This document shows positions 8,708 to 17,074 of a DNA stretch of 38,797 bases, in pieces. Positions within the stretch are counted from its first letter, which is position 1; the number at the start of each line of letters is the position of its first letter. The DNA is taken from positions 1 through 38,797 of the forward strand of contig JAJPIR010000099.1 of the NCBI GenBank assembly GCA_021324675.1. The letters run 5' to 3'. This DNA is from Actinomycetota bacterium (GTDB lineage: Bacteria > Actinomycetota > Actinomycetes > Mycobacteriales > Pseudonocardiaceae). The notes beneath the pieces were generated by a model that saw only the letters and a list, made by a program, of their open reading frames with translations, was not told the origin of the DNA and ran no database searches. The position numbers and the translations under genes were made by a program.

Positions 8708-11074
8708 TTAACCGGCTGCATCAGCAGGCAGCCGGTGGCGAAGTGGTTCCCGCCCTAAAGGTTGGGTGACATGATCGGTGGATGGGGTCGGGGGGATAGG
8801 GACAACGGCTGGCGAGTTGGAAGTGACCGTGACCGACTGCCCGTGGTGTTTGAGCTGCAGTTCGCTGCCGTCGAGTAGGTGGTACAGCGCTTGCCCAGGG
8901 CTGATCTGTATCCGCAGTCGTTGTCCGCGCCAGCGTAGCCGGAAGGTGATTCTGGTCAGCGCTTCCGGGAGCCGAGGTGCAAACGCGAGGCTGCCATCGT
9001 CGAGGTGACGCAGCCCGCCGAACCCGGCGACGACTGCTGACCAGGCCCCGGCCAGGGACGCGATGTGCAAGCCGTCGCGCGTGTTGTGCGCCAGATCGGC
9101 CAGATCCATCAGGACGGTCTCGCAGAGGTAGTCATAGGCGAGATCTAGGTGGCCGGTTTCGGCCGCTAGCACTGCTTGGGTGGCTGCTGACAGCGAGGAG
9201 TCGCGAACGGTCATCCGCTCGTAGTAAGCGAAGTTACGGGCCTTTTGTTCAGCGGTGAACGCCTCGGGGCACAGGTGCATAGCCAGTACCAGGTCGGCCT
9301 GTTTGACCACCTGCTTGCGATAGAGATCGAAATAGGGAAAGTGCAGCAGTAGCGGGTATTGTTCCGGCGTTGTGCCGGCGAAATCCCAGAATGCGTGTTC
9401 AGTAAAGCCTTCCGCCTGCGGGTGTACACCGAGCTTGGCGTCATAGGGCACGACCATCCGGGCAGCCGCGTCACGCCAGGATGCGGCCTCTTCAGCGTCG
9501 ACGCCCAAGGCAGCTGCCTGGTGCTGGTGTCGCCCGACTGCGTCGGCGGCGGCGCGCAGATTCCGCTGCGCCATGAGGTTGGTGTAAACGTTGTTGTCGG
9601 CCAGTGCGCTGTACTCGTCTGGCCCGGTGACGCCGTCAATGCGGAAGTTGCCTTCCAGGTTGTGCTGACCCAGCGAGCGCCACAACCGGGCGGTCTGCAC
9701 CAGCAGCTCCAACGCAACATCGCGCTCGAACTCGGTGTCGCCAGTCGCGGTGACGTGACGGATCGCGGCGTCGGCGATGTCGGCGTTGATGTGGAAGGCT
9801 GCGGTGCTGGCCGGCCAGTAGCCGGAGCATTCCTGACCGTGAATAGTCCGCCACGGAAAGGCGGCACCGGCTAGGCCCAGCTGCTCAGCACGCTCGATGG
9901 CCAGGGGAAGGATTTGCTGGCGCCAGCGCAGCGCGTCAGCGGCCGCATTGGGCACTGTGTGCATGAGCACGGGCAGCACAAATGTCTCGGTGTTCCAGAA
10001 GGTATGGCCGTCATATCCCGGGCCGGTCAGGCCCTTGGCCGCAATCCCCCGTCGCTCGGCTCGCGCGCCGGCCTGCAACACGTGAAACAGCGCGAATCGA
10101 ATCGCCTGCTGCAGTCGCGAGTTGCCTTCTATCTCGACGTCGGCGGCGCCCCAAAACTCATCGAGGTAGCGGCGCTGCTCGCTGGCTAGGCCATCCCAGC
10201 CGGTATATCGGGCCGCCGCCAGCGCTGCCTGCACCTGATCATTGAGCGCCGGAAATGACCGCCGGGAGGACCAGCCGTAGGCCAGGTATTTCACCACCCG
10301 TAGCCGCTGGCCAGGTTCCAGCCGGCAGATCACTGTCGTCCGTGCGACGTGCTCGGTCGCCGAAGACTGGAACTTCGTGCGCGGTGGCCCCATCACTTCG
10401 TGGTCCATCGCCGCGGCCATCCGCAACCGGGAGTGGCGGGTGCTGTGCAGCAGGGTGGCGCTGGTGCCGCTGACTCGGTGTCCCTGAGCGATCAGTGGTT
10501 CGGACAGCGCCGCCGCCACTCGCGGATCATCGGTGCTAGGGGGCAGTTGCTCATTCGCGAATAGTTCCGACTGTAGGACCAGCAGCACCGGCGTATCGAC
10601 CGGTTCCACCTCATAGTTGATCCCAGCCACGGCTCGTTGCACCAGCGAAACCAGCCGCTGGGAGTGCACCCGCACCGCCTTGCCGGCGGGTGAGATCCAC
10701 TCCATGCGGCGAGTCAAGGTGCCGGCTCGTAGGTCGAGCACCCGTTCGTGGGCGCGTAGCTGCCCGTAGCGCACATCCAACGGCTCGTCATCGACCAGCA
10801 GACGAATCAGCTTGCCGTTGGTCACATTAATGATGGTCTGACCGGATTCGGGATAGCCATATCCTCCCTCGGGGTACGGCAGGGGCCGCAACTCATAAAA
10901 GGAATTCAGATAGCTGCCCGGCAGCGCATGGGGGTCGCCTTCATCGAGGTTGCCGCGAAGCCCAAGGTGCCCATTGGCTAGCGCGAAAACCGACTCTGTC
11001 CGTCCCAATGCGGCGATATCCAGCTCGGACTCCCGCACGGCCCACGGTTCCACGACGAACGACGACTCAATCAC
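8708..11074 (-). CDS. Glycoside hydrolase family 65 (trehalose/maltose/kojibiose phosphorylase-like)
   Basis: A 788-residue cytoplasmic enzyme with the full GH65 layout. The N-terminal super-beta-sandwich begins at VVEPWAVRESELDIAALGR and includes ESVFALANGHLGLRGN. An (alpha/alpha)6 barrel follows, containing GYDGHTFWNTETFVLPVL, EFERDVALELLVQTARLW and the acid loop GVTGPDEYSALADNN. Glu about 487 in that loop is the general acid. The C-terminal beta domain ends in a Pro-rich tail. Most GH65 members phosphorolyse alpha-linked disaccharides (trehalose, maltose, kojibiose, nigerose) to beta-glucose-1-phosphate; some hydrolyse. Specificity cannot be read from the motifs alone. No beta-phosphoglucomutase gene, the usual partner, is adjacent. 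ATG 11074 gives a standard N-terminus. Confidence 0.93.
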   Translation of the reverse strand: MIESSFVVEPWAVRESELDIAALGRTESVFALANGHLGLRGNLDEGDPHALPGSYLNSFYELRPLPYPEGGYGYPESGQTIINVTNGKLIRLLVDDEPLDVRYGQLRAHERVLDLRAGTLTRRMEWISPAGKAVRVHSQRLVSLVQRAVAGINYEVEPVDTPVLLVLQSELFANEQLPPSTDDPRVAAALSEPLIAQGHRVSGTSATLLHSTRHSRLRMAAAMDHEVMGPPRTKFQSSATEHVARTTVICRLEPGQRLRVVKYLAYGWSSRRSFPALNDQVQAALAAARYTGWDGLASEQRRYLDEFWGAADVEIEGNSRLQQAIRFALFHVLQAGARAERRGIAAKGLTGPGYDGHTFWNTETFVLPVLMHTVPNAAADALRWRQQILPLAIERAEQLGLAGAAFPWRTIHGQECSGYWPASTAAFHINADIADAAIRHVTATGDTEFERDVALELLVQTARLWRSLGQHNLEGNFRIDGVTGPDEYSALADNNVYTNLMAQRNLRAAADAVGRHQHQAAALGVDAEEAASWRDAAARMVVPYDAKLGVHPQAEGFTEHAFWDFAGTTPEQYPLLLHFPYFDLYRKQVVKQADLVLAMHLCPEAFTAEQKARNFAYYERMTVRDSSLSAATQAVLAAETGHLDLAYDYLCETVLMDLADLAHNTRDGLHIASLAGAWSAVVAGFGGLRHLDDGSLAFAPRLPEALTRITFRLRWRGQRLRIQISPGQALYHLLDGSELQLKHHGQSVTVTSNSPAVVPIPPTPSTDHVTQPLGREPLRHRLPADAAG
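8712..8735. terminator. Perfect 8-bp hairpin at the end of the GH65 gene
   Basis: CCGGCTGC at 8712-8719 and GCAGCCGG at 8728-8735 form a perfect stem with an 8-base loop, right next to the GH65 stop codon (8708-8710). No T-run follows. It lies in coding sequence, so it could be chance; a terminator role is only possible. Confidence 0.35.
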
Positions 11075-11834
11075 GACTGCTCCAACAGCTCAGCCAGTAT
11101 TGACCAACGATGTCGGCGACGTAGCACCAACGGATCAGCCTGCACCATTCGATCCCCGCCGACGACCGAATCCACACCGAGCCTTTGACCTCAGATAACC
11201 CTGATACATCGGGAAATCAGGACAAGCACAGGCTAAACACCTGCCGAGCTCGAAGCCACCTACTACCGTCACACCTCCGCCAACACCACCGAAGTCAACC
11301 ATCGAGTCTGGCACTAAACCTCTCGTAGCGGGTAGCTGTCTTGGTGGGTGGGCGGCTGTGGTGAGACGGCTGGAGCGGGACCATGACTGATCAAGTGGGC
11401 TTGCCTCTGTCTGACTTGAGTGGAACCCCAACGAGGTGCTGAGGTGGTCTGCCGGGATTGACCGACGCGTTGGAGGCGGTCAAGCGCCTTTGCCCAAGGC
11501 GCGCCACTGCGCTGCCATCAGGCCATCGCAACGCATCACACCGGTGATGGCTCCGGATACCCTCGCGCGGCGAGCTAAGGCAACACCAAAGCTCAACGCG
11601 GTTGGTAAGGCGGTATTGTGCAACACGGATCGTCACCATGCCACTAGTGAAACGTGGCATATGCACGAAGAGTGGCTTAGCGGTGTGAGTAGCCGACAAG
11701 TAGCCCTGCCGTCAACACACTCTAGTAAAAACAGAATTCGGGTTGCTCGTGCTTGCAGCGATCCGAATAACAACTACGCGCGGGGAGCGCTCGCACTACG
11801 GGTCTGAGGATGGCATGCCACAGATAGCAGCTCT
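11075..11834. other. Long gene-free stretch upstream of GH65
   Basis: About 760 bases without a convincing gene. Frames on both strands are short or compositionally unlike protein. Near 11240-11310 a plus-strand piece, ELEATYYRHTSANTTEVNHR, ends in a stop and could be the tail of something lost. It should hold the promoters of the GH65 gene and of the 11835 gene, but no clear -35/-10 pair is visible. Confidence 0.45.
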
Positions 11835-12368
11835 ATGACGCACGCCCGGGCCCACAAAGATGCGGTAGGTTGGGTAACTGTGTTCCACAAAAGTTCCACC
11901 GCCTTGTTGCTTGTTGGTGTGTGGACGGTCGCTACCCAGCTCGGCGTCGGCGGTAACGCGGCACCGGCTAGAATCCCTAGGTCGGTCACCTTCCCTGTTA
12001 GTGCTCAAGGCCCGGCTGGGGCGTCTTTGGACACGATCGAATTTCAGTCGCCGACCGTGCCGGCTGTACTGCTTGCTGTGCCGTCTGCTTCGCCAGCCCC
12101 ACCGGTGCCCTGCGCAGCGTCGCCGCGCAACGCCATGCCCAGGCGGGACACCGAAGAGACCATCACTGTGCATACGACTCGTGGAGCAGGTGTCAATCTG
12201 GTGGTCCATTATCCGACCAGAACGCGCTCCTTTACCATCGTTGCGGACAGCGCTGGCACGGCAGTCATCACTTTCTCCATCAGCCCGTCGATACCTGGTC
12301 ACCCCGTCTGGGTAGATGTATCGACCAACTCAGGACAAGTCTGCAGCACTCAGTTCACGCCGCAGTAG
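11835..12368 (+). CDS. Putative exported or membrane-anchored protein, unknown function
   Basis: A 177-residue frame with an N-terminal hydrophobic segment (STALLLVGVWTVATQLGVGG) after a short polar stretch, as in a signal anchor or secretion signal. A Pro/Ala/Ser-rich linker follows (SPTVPAVLLAVPSASPAPPV). The C-terminal domain is beta-rich (VNLVVHYPTRTRSFTIVADS, VWVDVSTNSGQVCSTQFTP) and looks like an immunoglobulin-like fold with two cysteines available for a disulphide. This build is common in actinomycete surface proteins. ATG 11835 is used; GTG codons a little downstream are alternatives. No family name is assigned and the gene is isolated. Confidence 0.6.
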   Translation: MTHARAHKDAVGWVTVFHKSSTALLLVGVWTVATQLGVGGNAAPARIPRSVTFPVSAQGPAGASLDTIEFQSPTVPAVLLAVPSASPAPPVPCAASPRNAMPRRDTEETITVHTTRGAGVNLVVHYPTRTRSFTIVADSAGTAVITFSISPSIPGHPVWVDVSTNSGQVCSTQFTPQ

Positions 12369-12751
12369 CACCCCCGCGCACTGGACGGCAGCTTCCGCAA
12401 GGGTCATGCGGTGCGGACCAGCCAGTTACTGACCGCTCCGCGTCAGCGCAATCCACGAGAAGTGCTAGGACTGCACTCTTGATGACAACGACCCCTTTGA
12501 CGACCCTTTAACGACCTCTTTATTGAACTCGCAGTTGCTTAACATGATCATCGTCAGCTTGCCGTCAGCAGACCACGTACGAGTGCTCTCGTCAGTGCGA
12601 AAATGAATGAGGTTATCCAAGCTTGGTCGTGCCAGCCGCGGTTTAGCTGCCGGCGGCACCGGTGTGGATGCCACGGGCGACGGCTGTCGGATCCGTGTGG
12701 ATGCGCTCTAGTCGTTTGTCGCAGCGATGGGCGGGGTCACGCGCGTTAACG
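12369..12751. other. Gene-free stretch between convergent genes
   Basis: About 380 bases between the ends of the exported-protein gene and the DUF2235 gene. No gene or strong hairpin was seen. Short frames on both strands lack ribosome binding sites. Confidence 0.45.
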
Positions 12752-13921
12752 TCAACCCAATTTTGTTTCTGCCACGCCGCTGTAGAGTCGGAGATTCCGA
12801 GCATCATGAGGGTGCATATGTCCTCGCTCGTCTTTGCCTGCGGCGCAGACCTTCATGACCTGGTGGGGTCCGCGGAGGTAGGTGACGAGGCCTGGTGATG
12901 TGTACGCTTGCATCTGCTGCTGCCGCTCAATTGCAGTCGAGGCGACGTACTCGTGGTCCCGGTCCGTGTCACCGAGCTTTCGGACGAATGGTCGGGACAG
13001 CCGGTAGAAACCTTTTCGTGACTCGTGTATGTGCCCAAGGGCTTTGGGGTCGACATACCTGTACGTAAGTTGGAGTTTCTCGGCGCCGCTGGGCGGAAGC
13101 GGGAGGAATGCGTTGGGGTCGAAGGCCAGGCCGCAGTCACGCGCTCGATCGACCATCCAAACCAGTGCAATCTCGGCTAGGGCGGGATCCTGATAACCTC
13201 CGCCGACATCGGAATGGACACCGGAAAACCAGACCTGCTCGAGTCGCTGGTGAGCCGCCTTCGTCGCAGGCGGGGCCCAGATTGCTGGCTGGAACGGCGC
13301 TCGCTTCTCGTCGATGGCCAGCGCATGGAAAGCGGCGTCGACGATTGCGCTCAAGGCCGTGTCGTGGAACTGCCATCGGCGGTTGATCAGGTTGACTAGG
13401 CGTAGCCCGCTCAGCGGGATTCCAAGGGCGCCCACGGTGTCCCAAACGCCAATGAAGCGGATGTTCGTTTCATGAGAATAGGAGCGTCTGAAAAGTTGCG
13501 CCTCCATGCTCCGCGGGTGCGTAGTGCTTTTCCGGCTGCGGTAGAACGCATACGCCTTATCGACCAGATCGGCATGCTTTCGGCGCAAGATCCCGCAGTT
13601 TCGGATGAGGCCTACTGTACTGCGCGCGGTGAACGCGCCACGACTAAACCCAAAGAAGAAGACCTCGTCTCCTGGCTCGAAGTTCTGCACCAGGAAGCGA
13701 TAGGCGTCCCGTACGTTCCGCGATAGTCCGAAGCCGAAGCCGCCCCCAAGGATACGATCCCAACGGTTGGTTCCGACGCCCCTGTGGTAGAACGTCCGCT
13801 GCTCTCGGCCAAAGGGGTCTGTCGGCGCGATCGCTTGCGCAACCTTGCTGACATTCGTCGGCGCCAACTGGTCTGGAGTGTTCCAGGTGCCGTCGCAACA
13901 CACCACGATACGCTTCGACAT
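12752..13921 (-). CDS. DUF2235 alpha/beta-hydrolase domain protein
   Basis: A 389-residue protein of the DUF2235 family, alpha/beta hydrolases related to the catalytic domain of some T6SS phospholipase effectors (Tle1) but also widespread as stand-alone cytoplasmic proteins. It opens with the family signature MSKRIVVCCDGTWNTPDQ. The nucleophile elbow GFSRGAF puts the serine at Ser93. Further conserved pieces are RSTVGLIRNCGIL, FIGVWDTVGALGIP and VWFSGVHSDVGGGY, which carries the His/Asp part of the active site. ATG 13921 follows AAGGAG closely. No T6SS or immunity genes are near, so a toxin role is not supported here; an intracellular esterase or lipase is the default. Confidence 0.9.
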   Translation of the reverse strand: MSKRIVVCCDGTWNTPDQLAPTNVSKVAQAIAPTDPFGREQRTFYHRGVGTNRWDRILGGGFGFGLSRNVRDAYRFLVQNFEPGDEVFFFGFSRGAFTARSTVGLIRNCGILRRKHADLVDKAYAFYRSRKSTTHPRSMEAQLFRRSYSHETNIRFIGVWDTVGALGIPLSGLRLVNLINRRWQFHDTALSAIVDAAFHALAIDEKRAPFQPAIWAPPATKAAHQRLEQVWFSGVHSDVGGGYQDPALAEIALVWMVDRARDCGLAFDPNAFLPLPPSGAEKLQLTYRYVDPKALGHIHESRKGFYRLSRPFVRKLGDTDRDHEYVASTAIERQQQMQAYTSPGLVTYLRGPHQVMKVCAAGKDERGHMHPHDARNLRLYSGVAETKLG

Positions 13922-14439
13922 GGCTCCTTCTTTCCGCCCGAAACGAGCGAGCGCTGACCGTGGCCGCGCTGCGTTTGCAACGCGTCGACCGATTGATCCA
14001 AAACTGTGATAATCCGTGCGGTGCCTTGCGCGGCGGTGGCCGCGCAATCCTTTTTTGCTGACCAAAAGAGGGTGATGCATCCGGTGCTTAGTCGCCGCGT
14101 ATACTGCTGTCCTGGAAGAGCACACAGTCGCTTACTTGATACACGCTGCGAATTTTTCACCCGAATAGAGCAATGTCTCTCCGGTGCGAGTTGTCGTGGT
14201 GGGGTGGTTACCTGCTGGTCGGCAGTGGTTGTCCGCCGCTTGATGAGATGGATGACAGGAGGTGCGATCATTCCTCATGCGAGAGGTCGGTCGACAGGTT
14301 CCCTGTCGGTATCCTACCCATCAGATTGACAAAAGTGCCCAGCCCGTACGAGGCTCGGGTCATTATTCTTGCTGGACCGCTAACGTTAGGTTTTACCTTG
14401 GTGGTCAAAGGTGTTAAATCCTGGCGATTTTGTAAGCAT
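13922..14439. other. Gene-free stretch left of the IS element
   Basis: About 520 bases with no convincing gene. It contains the promoter region of the DUF2235 gene and the left flank of the IS. A TTGACA hexamer at 14327-14332 has no good -10 partner. Confidence 0.45.
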
Positions 14440-14454
14440 GAGGCTTATGCGAAA
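14440..14454 (+). repeat. Left terminal inverted repeat of the IS
   Basis: GAGGCTTATGCGAAA matches the complement of 15320-15334 at 13 of 15 positions. Confidence 0.75.
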
Positions 14455-14497
14455 GAGCCTTGAAAGAGTTTCGCGTTCTCGCGTGTCGTAACCCATA

Positions 14498-14567
14498 GGG
14501 CAATGATCCCAACGAGAGAATTTGAAGGCCACGCCAATAGCCTTCATCCCCGGAGGGACCATTGCCC
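14498..14567 (+). promoter_or_regulatory. Leader RNA structure that can occlude the transposase start
   Basis: GGGCAATGATCCC at 14498-14510 pairs with GGGACCATTGCCC at 14555-14567 (12 of 13 positions). Inside it a second stem forms between TGAAGGC (14523-14529) and GCCTTCA (14540-14546). The right arm contains part of the Shine-Dalgarno GGAGGG (14552-14557) and the TTG start codon (14562-14564). Folding would hide both. Such start-site sequestration is known in IS10 and IS50, where it stops translation from transcripts entering from outside. Here the role is inferred from the pairing alone. Confidence 0.55.
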
Positions 14568-15329
14568 GGCCAGGCTACTACGGGACTCACTTCCGAGCAA
14601 TTCGACGAACTCGTTGACCGTGTCGGAGAGCGCATCGTTTGGGATTACGGACGAGGCCGACCACGGGGACTGACGCTACACCAGGCCGTCAAAGCCGTGG
14701 TCATGTACTTCCGCACCAACATCACACAAGAATTGATCGCTGAACTGCTGTTCGTTGACCAATCCACGATCTCCAGAGCGATCAGCGATCTCGAGGAAAT
14801 CATCGCCGAAGCACTCGATGAGTTTGTCCCCGAGTTACCCGAGGAGATCGAGGGTCGAGTCGCCATAGTCGACGGATCACTGTGTCCGTGCTGGTCGTGG
14901 GCTGATGCACCCGAGCTTTATTCGGGCAAGCACAAGACCACAGGCCACGCCCACCAGTTCGTCTGCGATCTCTTCGGGCACCTGATGCACATCTCGGACC
15001 CACTGCCTGGCAGCACTCACGACGCCAAAGCAATTCACGCCACCGGGCTAAGCGAACTTCTCGGTGACGACAACGCCATCGGCGATAAGGGTTACCTCGG
15101 AACGGGCATCACCACCCCCTTTCGCAAGCCCGCTGGCGGTGAACTACTGGATTGGCAAAAGGAATTCAACACCACGGTCCACAAAATTCGTTATGTGATC
15201 GAACGCGCAATCTCTCACTTCAAGACGTGGCGGTGCATGCACAGCGACTACCGCAGACCCCAGCGCACCTACGCCACAGCGTTCAACGCCGTCCGAGCGC
15301 TCCACTTCTTCAAACTGCGTTTCGCATGA
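14562..15329 (+). CDS. DDE transposase with N-terminal helix-turn-helix (DDE_Tnp_4 type)
   Basis: A 255-residue transposase. The N-terminal part carries a helix-turn-helix (YFRTNITQELIAELLFVDQS followed by TISRAISDLEE) that would bind the terminal repeats. The catalytic domain shows the acidic triad at Asp104 (AIVDGSLCPC), Asp175 (AIGDKGYLG) and Glu214 (YVIERAISHFK), in the DDE_Tnp_4/HARBI-like arrangement of IS5-superfamily elements. The TTG start at 14562 is fixed by GGAGGG five bases upstream and by the reading frame opening. It is intact, with no frameshift. Translation is probably limited by the leader structure described separately, and the rare TTG start also favours low expression. 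Confidence 0.88.
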   Translation: MPGQATTGLTSEQFDELVDRVGERIVWDYGRGRPRGLTLHQAVKAVVMYFRTNITQELIAELLFVDQSTISRAISDLEEIIAEALDEFVPELPEEIEGRVAIVDGSLCPCWSWADAPELYSGKHKTTGHAHQFVCDLFGHLMHISDPLPGSTHDAKAIHATGLSELLGDDNAIGDKGYLGTGITTPFRKPAGGELLDWQKEFNTTVHKIRYVIERAISHFKTWRCMHSDYRRPQRTYATAFNAVRALHFFKLRFA

Positions 15330-15334
15330 GCTTC
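15320..15334 (-). repeat. Right terminal inverted repeat of the IS
   Basis: The complement reads GAAGCTCATGCGAAA and matches the left repeat at 13 of 15 positions. It overlaps the last codons and stop of the transposase gene. Confidence 0.75.
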
Positions 15335-15533
15335 CATGTATGATCCGCTTGCGCTAAATAACGCGCAGGGTGCGGGGCCCAGCGTTTATGCCGGCGTGGG
15401 AACGAAGACGTGATGCCGTCTGTGCTGCGCCCGAAGTGGGTGCCTCGCGCTTGTACGCCGTCGTCAATGATCCACCGATCATCTGTCGGGGTCGAAGGAA
15501 TCCTGGTTGACTGCGCACAGGACTGACCTTGAG

Positions 15534-15567
15534 GTGTGGGGGAGCCAGCTGCCTGGCACCCCCACAC
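15534..15567. terminator. Strong hairpin downstream of the manganese catalase gene
   Basis: GTGTGGGGG (15534-15542) pairs with CCCCCACAC (15559-15567). Inside, after one A-A mismatch, GCCAG (15544-15548) pairs with CTGGC (15553-15557) around a CTGC loop: 14 pairs in all. It lies about 55 bases past the catalase stop. There is no T-run, as is common for actinomycete terminators. It could serve both strands, shielding the catalase gene and the IS from each other's transcription. Confidence 0.7.
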
Positions 15568-15621
15568 TCCGGTCCCATCATTGCAATACCAGCGGTGTTG
15601 CTGAAACGAAACTCGTTCTAG

Positions 15622-16425
15622 CTAGTTCGCTGGTGGAGGTCCGACCTGTTGTTTGGCGGCGTGGGTGACAGGATGTGTGTCGAGTTCAAAGCCCCAATCG
15701 CTGTTAGCTTGGGACAGCTCAAAGCCATCGGCATTACCGTCGCCACTGAAGTCACCCGAGTCGGCGATGTAAGCGTGACCTAGCTCCTGGTTGCCGGGCA
15801 GGGTACCGGGCGGGAAATTCTCCACGATCGCGTCCAGCGCGGCCTGGAACATCTTTTGGTGGGCAATCTCCCGGGTCATAAGGAAGGTCAACGTGTCCTT
15901 GCACCCGGCATCGTCACACTGCTTGATCAGCCGCTCGTAAACGATTTTCGCACGCGCCTCTGCGGCGATGTCGGAATGCAGGTCAGCCACCGGCTGGCCA
16001 AGCGTGTCGATGTAGGCGGCAGTCCACGGAGTACCCATCGAGTCGGTCAGTCGTGGGCCTCCGCCCCCGAGCACGTTGGGTCCACTGTTGAGCGCCAGGG
16101 TGAGGTAGTCGGGCATCTTGCCGTCCAGCAGCTCACCGAGGTAAGACCCCTCAACCTGATCGACAAGCTGCGACGGGGATCCCTTGAGCAGCATGGAAAG
16201 GGTCTGCGCGACCATCTCGAGGTGGGACAGCTCCTCGGTGGCGATGTCGAGCAACATGCTGCGGCGTGGACCATCGGGTTCGTTCCACCCCTGAGTGAAG
16301 TACCGCATCGCCGCGGCGAGTTCGCCGTTGGGGCCGCCAAACTGCTCCAGCAGCATCTTGGCGAAAGCGGGGTTCGGTTGGTCGACCCGCACCGTGTACA
16401 TCATTTTCGGGTTGTGCAAAAACAT
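15622..16425 (-). CDS. Manganese (non-haem) catalase
   Basis: A 267-residue di-manganese catalase that dismutates hydrogen peroxide in the cytoplasm. The ferritin-like four-helix bundle supplies the metal ligands: NGELAAAMRYFTQGW (first Glu), ATEELSHLEMVAQTL (ExxH), EARAKIVYERLIK (Glu) and TREIAHQKMFQAAL (ExxH). The N-terminus MFLHNPKMMYTVRVDQPNPA is typical of the family, as is the C-terminal region with SDWGFELDTHP. ATG 16425 is preceded by GGAAGG at suitable spacing; upstream in-frame codons give non-family sequence. It stands alone with a strong hairpin after its stop. In spore-forming or desiccation-tolerant bacteria this enzyme belongs to general stress regulons; that link is only suggested here. 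Confidence 0.95.
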   Translation of the reverse strand: MFLHNPKMMYTVRVDQPNPAFAKMLLEQFGGPNGELAAAMRYFTQGWNEPDGPRRSMLLDIATEELSHLEMVAQTLSMLLKGSPSQLVDQVEGSYLGELLDGKMPDYLTLALNSGPNVLGGGGPRLTDSMGTPWTAAYIDTLGQPVADLHSDIAAEARAKIVYERLIKQCDDAGCKDTLTFLMTREIAHQKMFQAALDAIVENFPPGTLPGNQELGHAYIADSGDFSGDGNADGFELSQANSDWGFELDTHPVTHAAKQQVGPPPAN

Positions 16426-16857
16426 CAGACAGGCTTCCTTCCGGTCGCATACTGGACGGCTGAGGGCACGAACAGCACTGCCCTGGCACGAACCTCGGAG
16501 TACCAACCTGGACCGTCCCCACACCCGAGATGCACACAAGGATGAACGCCTCGTGGATGCGCCGTGCCCGCCGCTCACGCCCCGTGCTCACAGGGAGCCC
16601 CGCAGTCACCAGAAGTGACCTCATGCCCCCCGGCTCAGGCAGGCCAAGCCGAGACCACGGCATACTCAAGGGGATCACAAGGAGATCACCGGCCTGTCCG
16701 GCCCCGAACACCGCCTGTCCTGATTTCCATCTAGAAGCTGGACCCTTGAGGCATGGCGACGACCACGTTTTGTCGAGGTTCGTTTGACGCCGACCCAGTA
16801 TGCGGACTGTCGGGATTCCTTCGGCGGGCAAATTATTTAACACGCGCGGGGTGGCCT

Positions 16858-16886
16858 ATACGAGTTCGGAGGGGAGCAACTCGTAT
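16858..16886. repeat. Perfect 9-bp inverted repeat around a G-rich spacer
   Basis: ATACGAGTT (16858-16866) and AACTCGTAT (16878-16886) are perfect complements separated by 11 bases (CGGAGGGGAGC). The dyad spacing suits a dimeric regulator's operator or an RNA hairpin with a purine loop. It is about 430 bases upstream of the catalase start and 190 bases past the end of the Pro-rich protein gene, so its target is unclear. Confidence 0.4.
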
Positions 16887-16988
16887 GTGAACGCTTCTAC
16901 ACGGATTTTAGTGAAATCGCCCGTCCGCTTGGAGCAATCGGCTGAGTGAAGGCAGTGTCCCTGCTACGCATCGGCCGCTTGAGGGGCC

Positions 16989-17021
16989 GGTCATGGGTAA
17001 GTTGTGACGTCACCCATGACC
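16989..17021. terminator. Perfect 10-bp hairpin downstream of the Pro-rich protein gene
   Basis: GGTCATGGGT (16989-16998) pairs with ACCCATGACC (17012-17021). The loop contains the self-complementary GTGACGTCAC region. It lies about 54 bases after the minus-strand stop at 17075, a natural place for a terminator. There is no T-run. Confidence 0.6.
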
Positions 17022-17074
17022 CACCTCGTCGATCATCGACGCCGCACCATTCAGGCTATAAGCCGTTCGATTCG

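Larger units (their letters stand above)
14440..15334 (+). mobile_element. Insertion sequence with a single DDE transposase (IS5-superfamily-like)
   Basis: An element of about 895 bp, bounded by imperfect inverted repeats at 14440-14454 (GAGGCTTATGCGAAA) and 15320-15334 (the complement of GAAGCTCATGCGAAA), 13 of 15 positions matching. It contains one intact transposase gene whose stop codon runs into the right repeat. The outer ends may extend a few bases, because CAT precedes the left repeat and CATG follows the right one; a short CAT-like target duplication is possible but ambiguous. The transposase is intact, so the copy may be active or recent. It lies in non-coding sequence and interrupts no recognisable gene. 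Confidence 0.8.
16426..17074. other. Gene-free stretch with two hairpins
   Basis: About 650 bases with no convincing gene. It holds the upstream region of the manganese catalase gene, an inverted repeat at 16858-16886 and a terminator-like hairpin at 16989-17021, both annotated separately. Confidence 0.5.

Noticed and set aside
12465-12674. 69-codon minus-strand frame downstream of the DUF2235 gene
   Set aside because: No ribosome binding site and no family-like pattern in the translation; treated as a chance frame.
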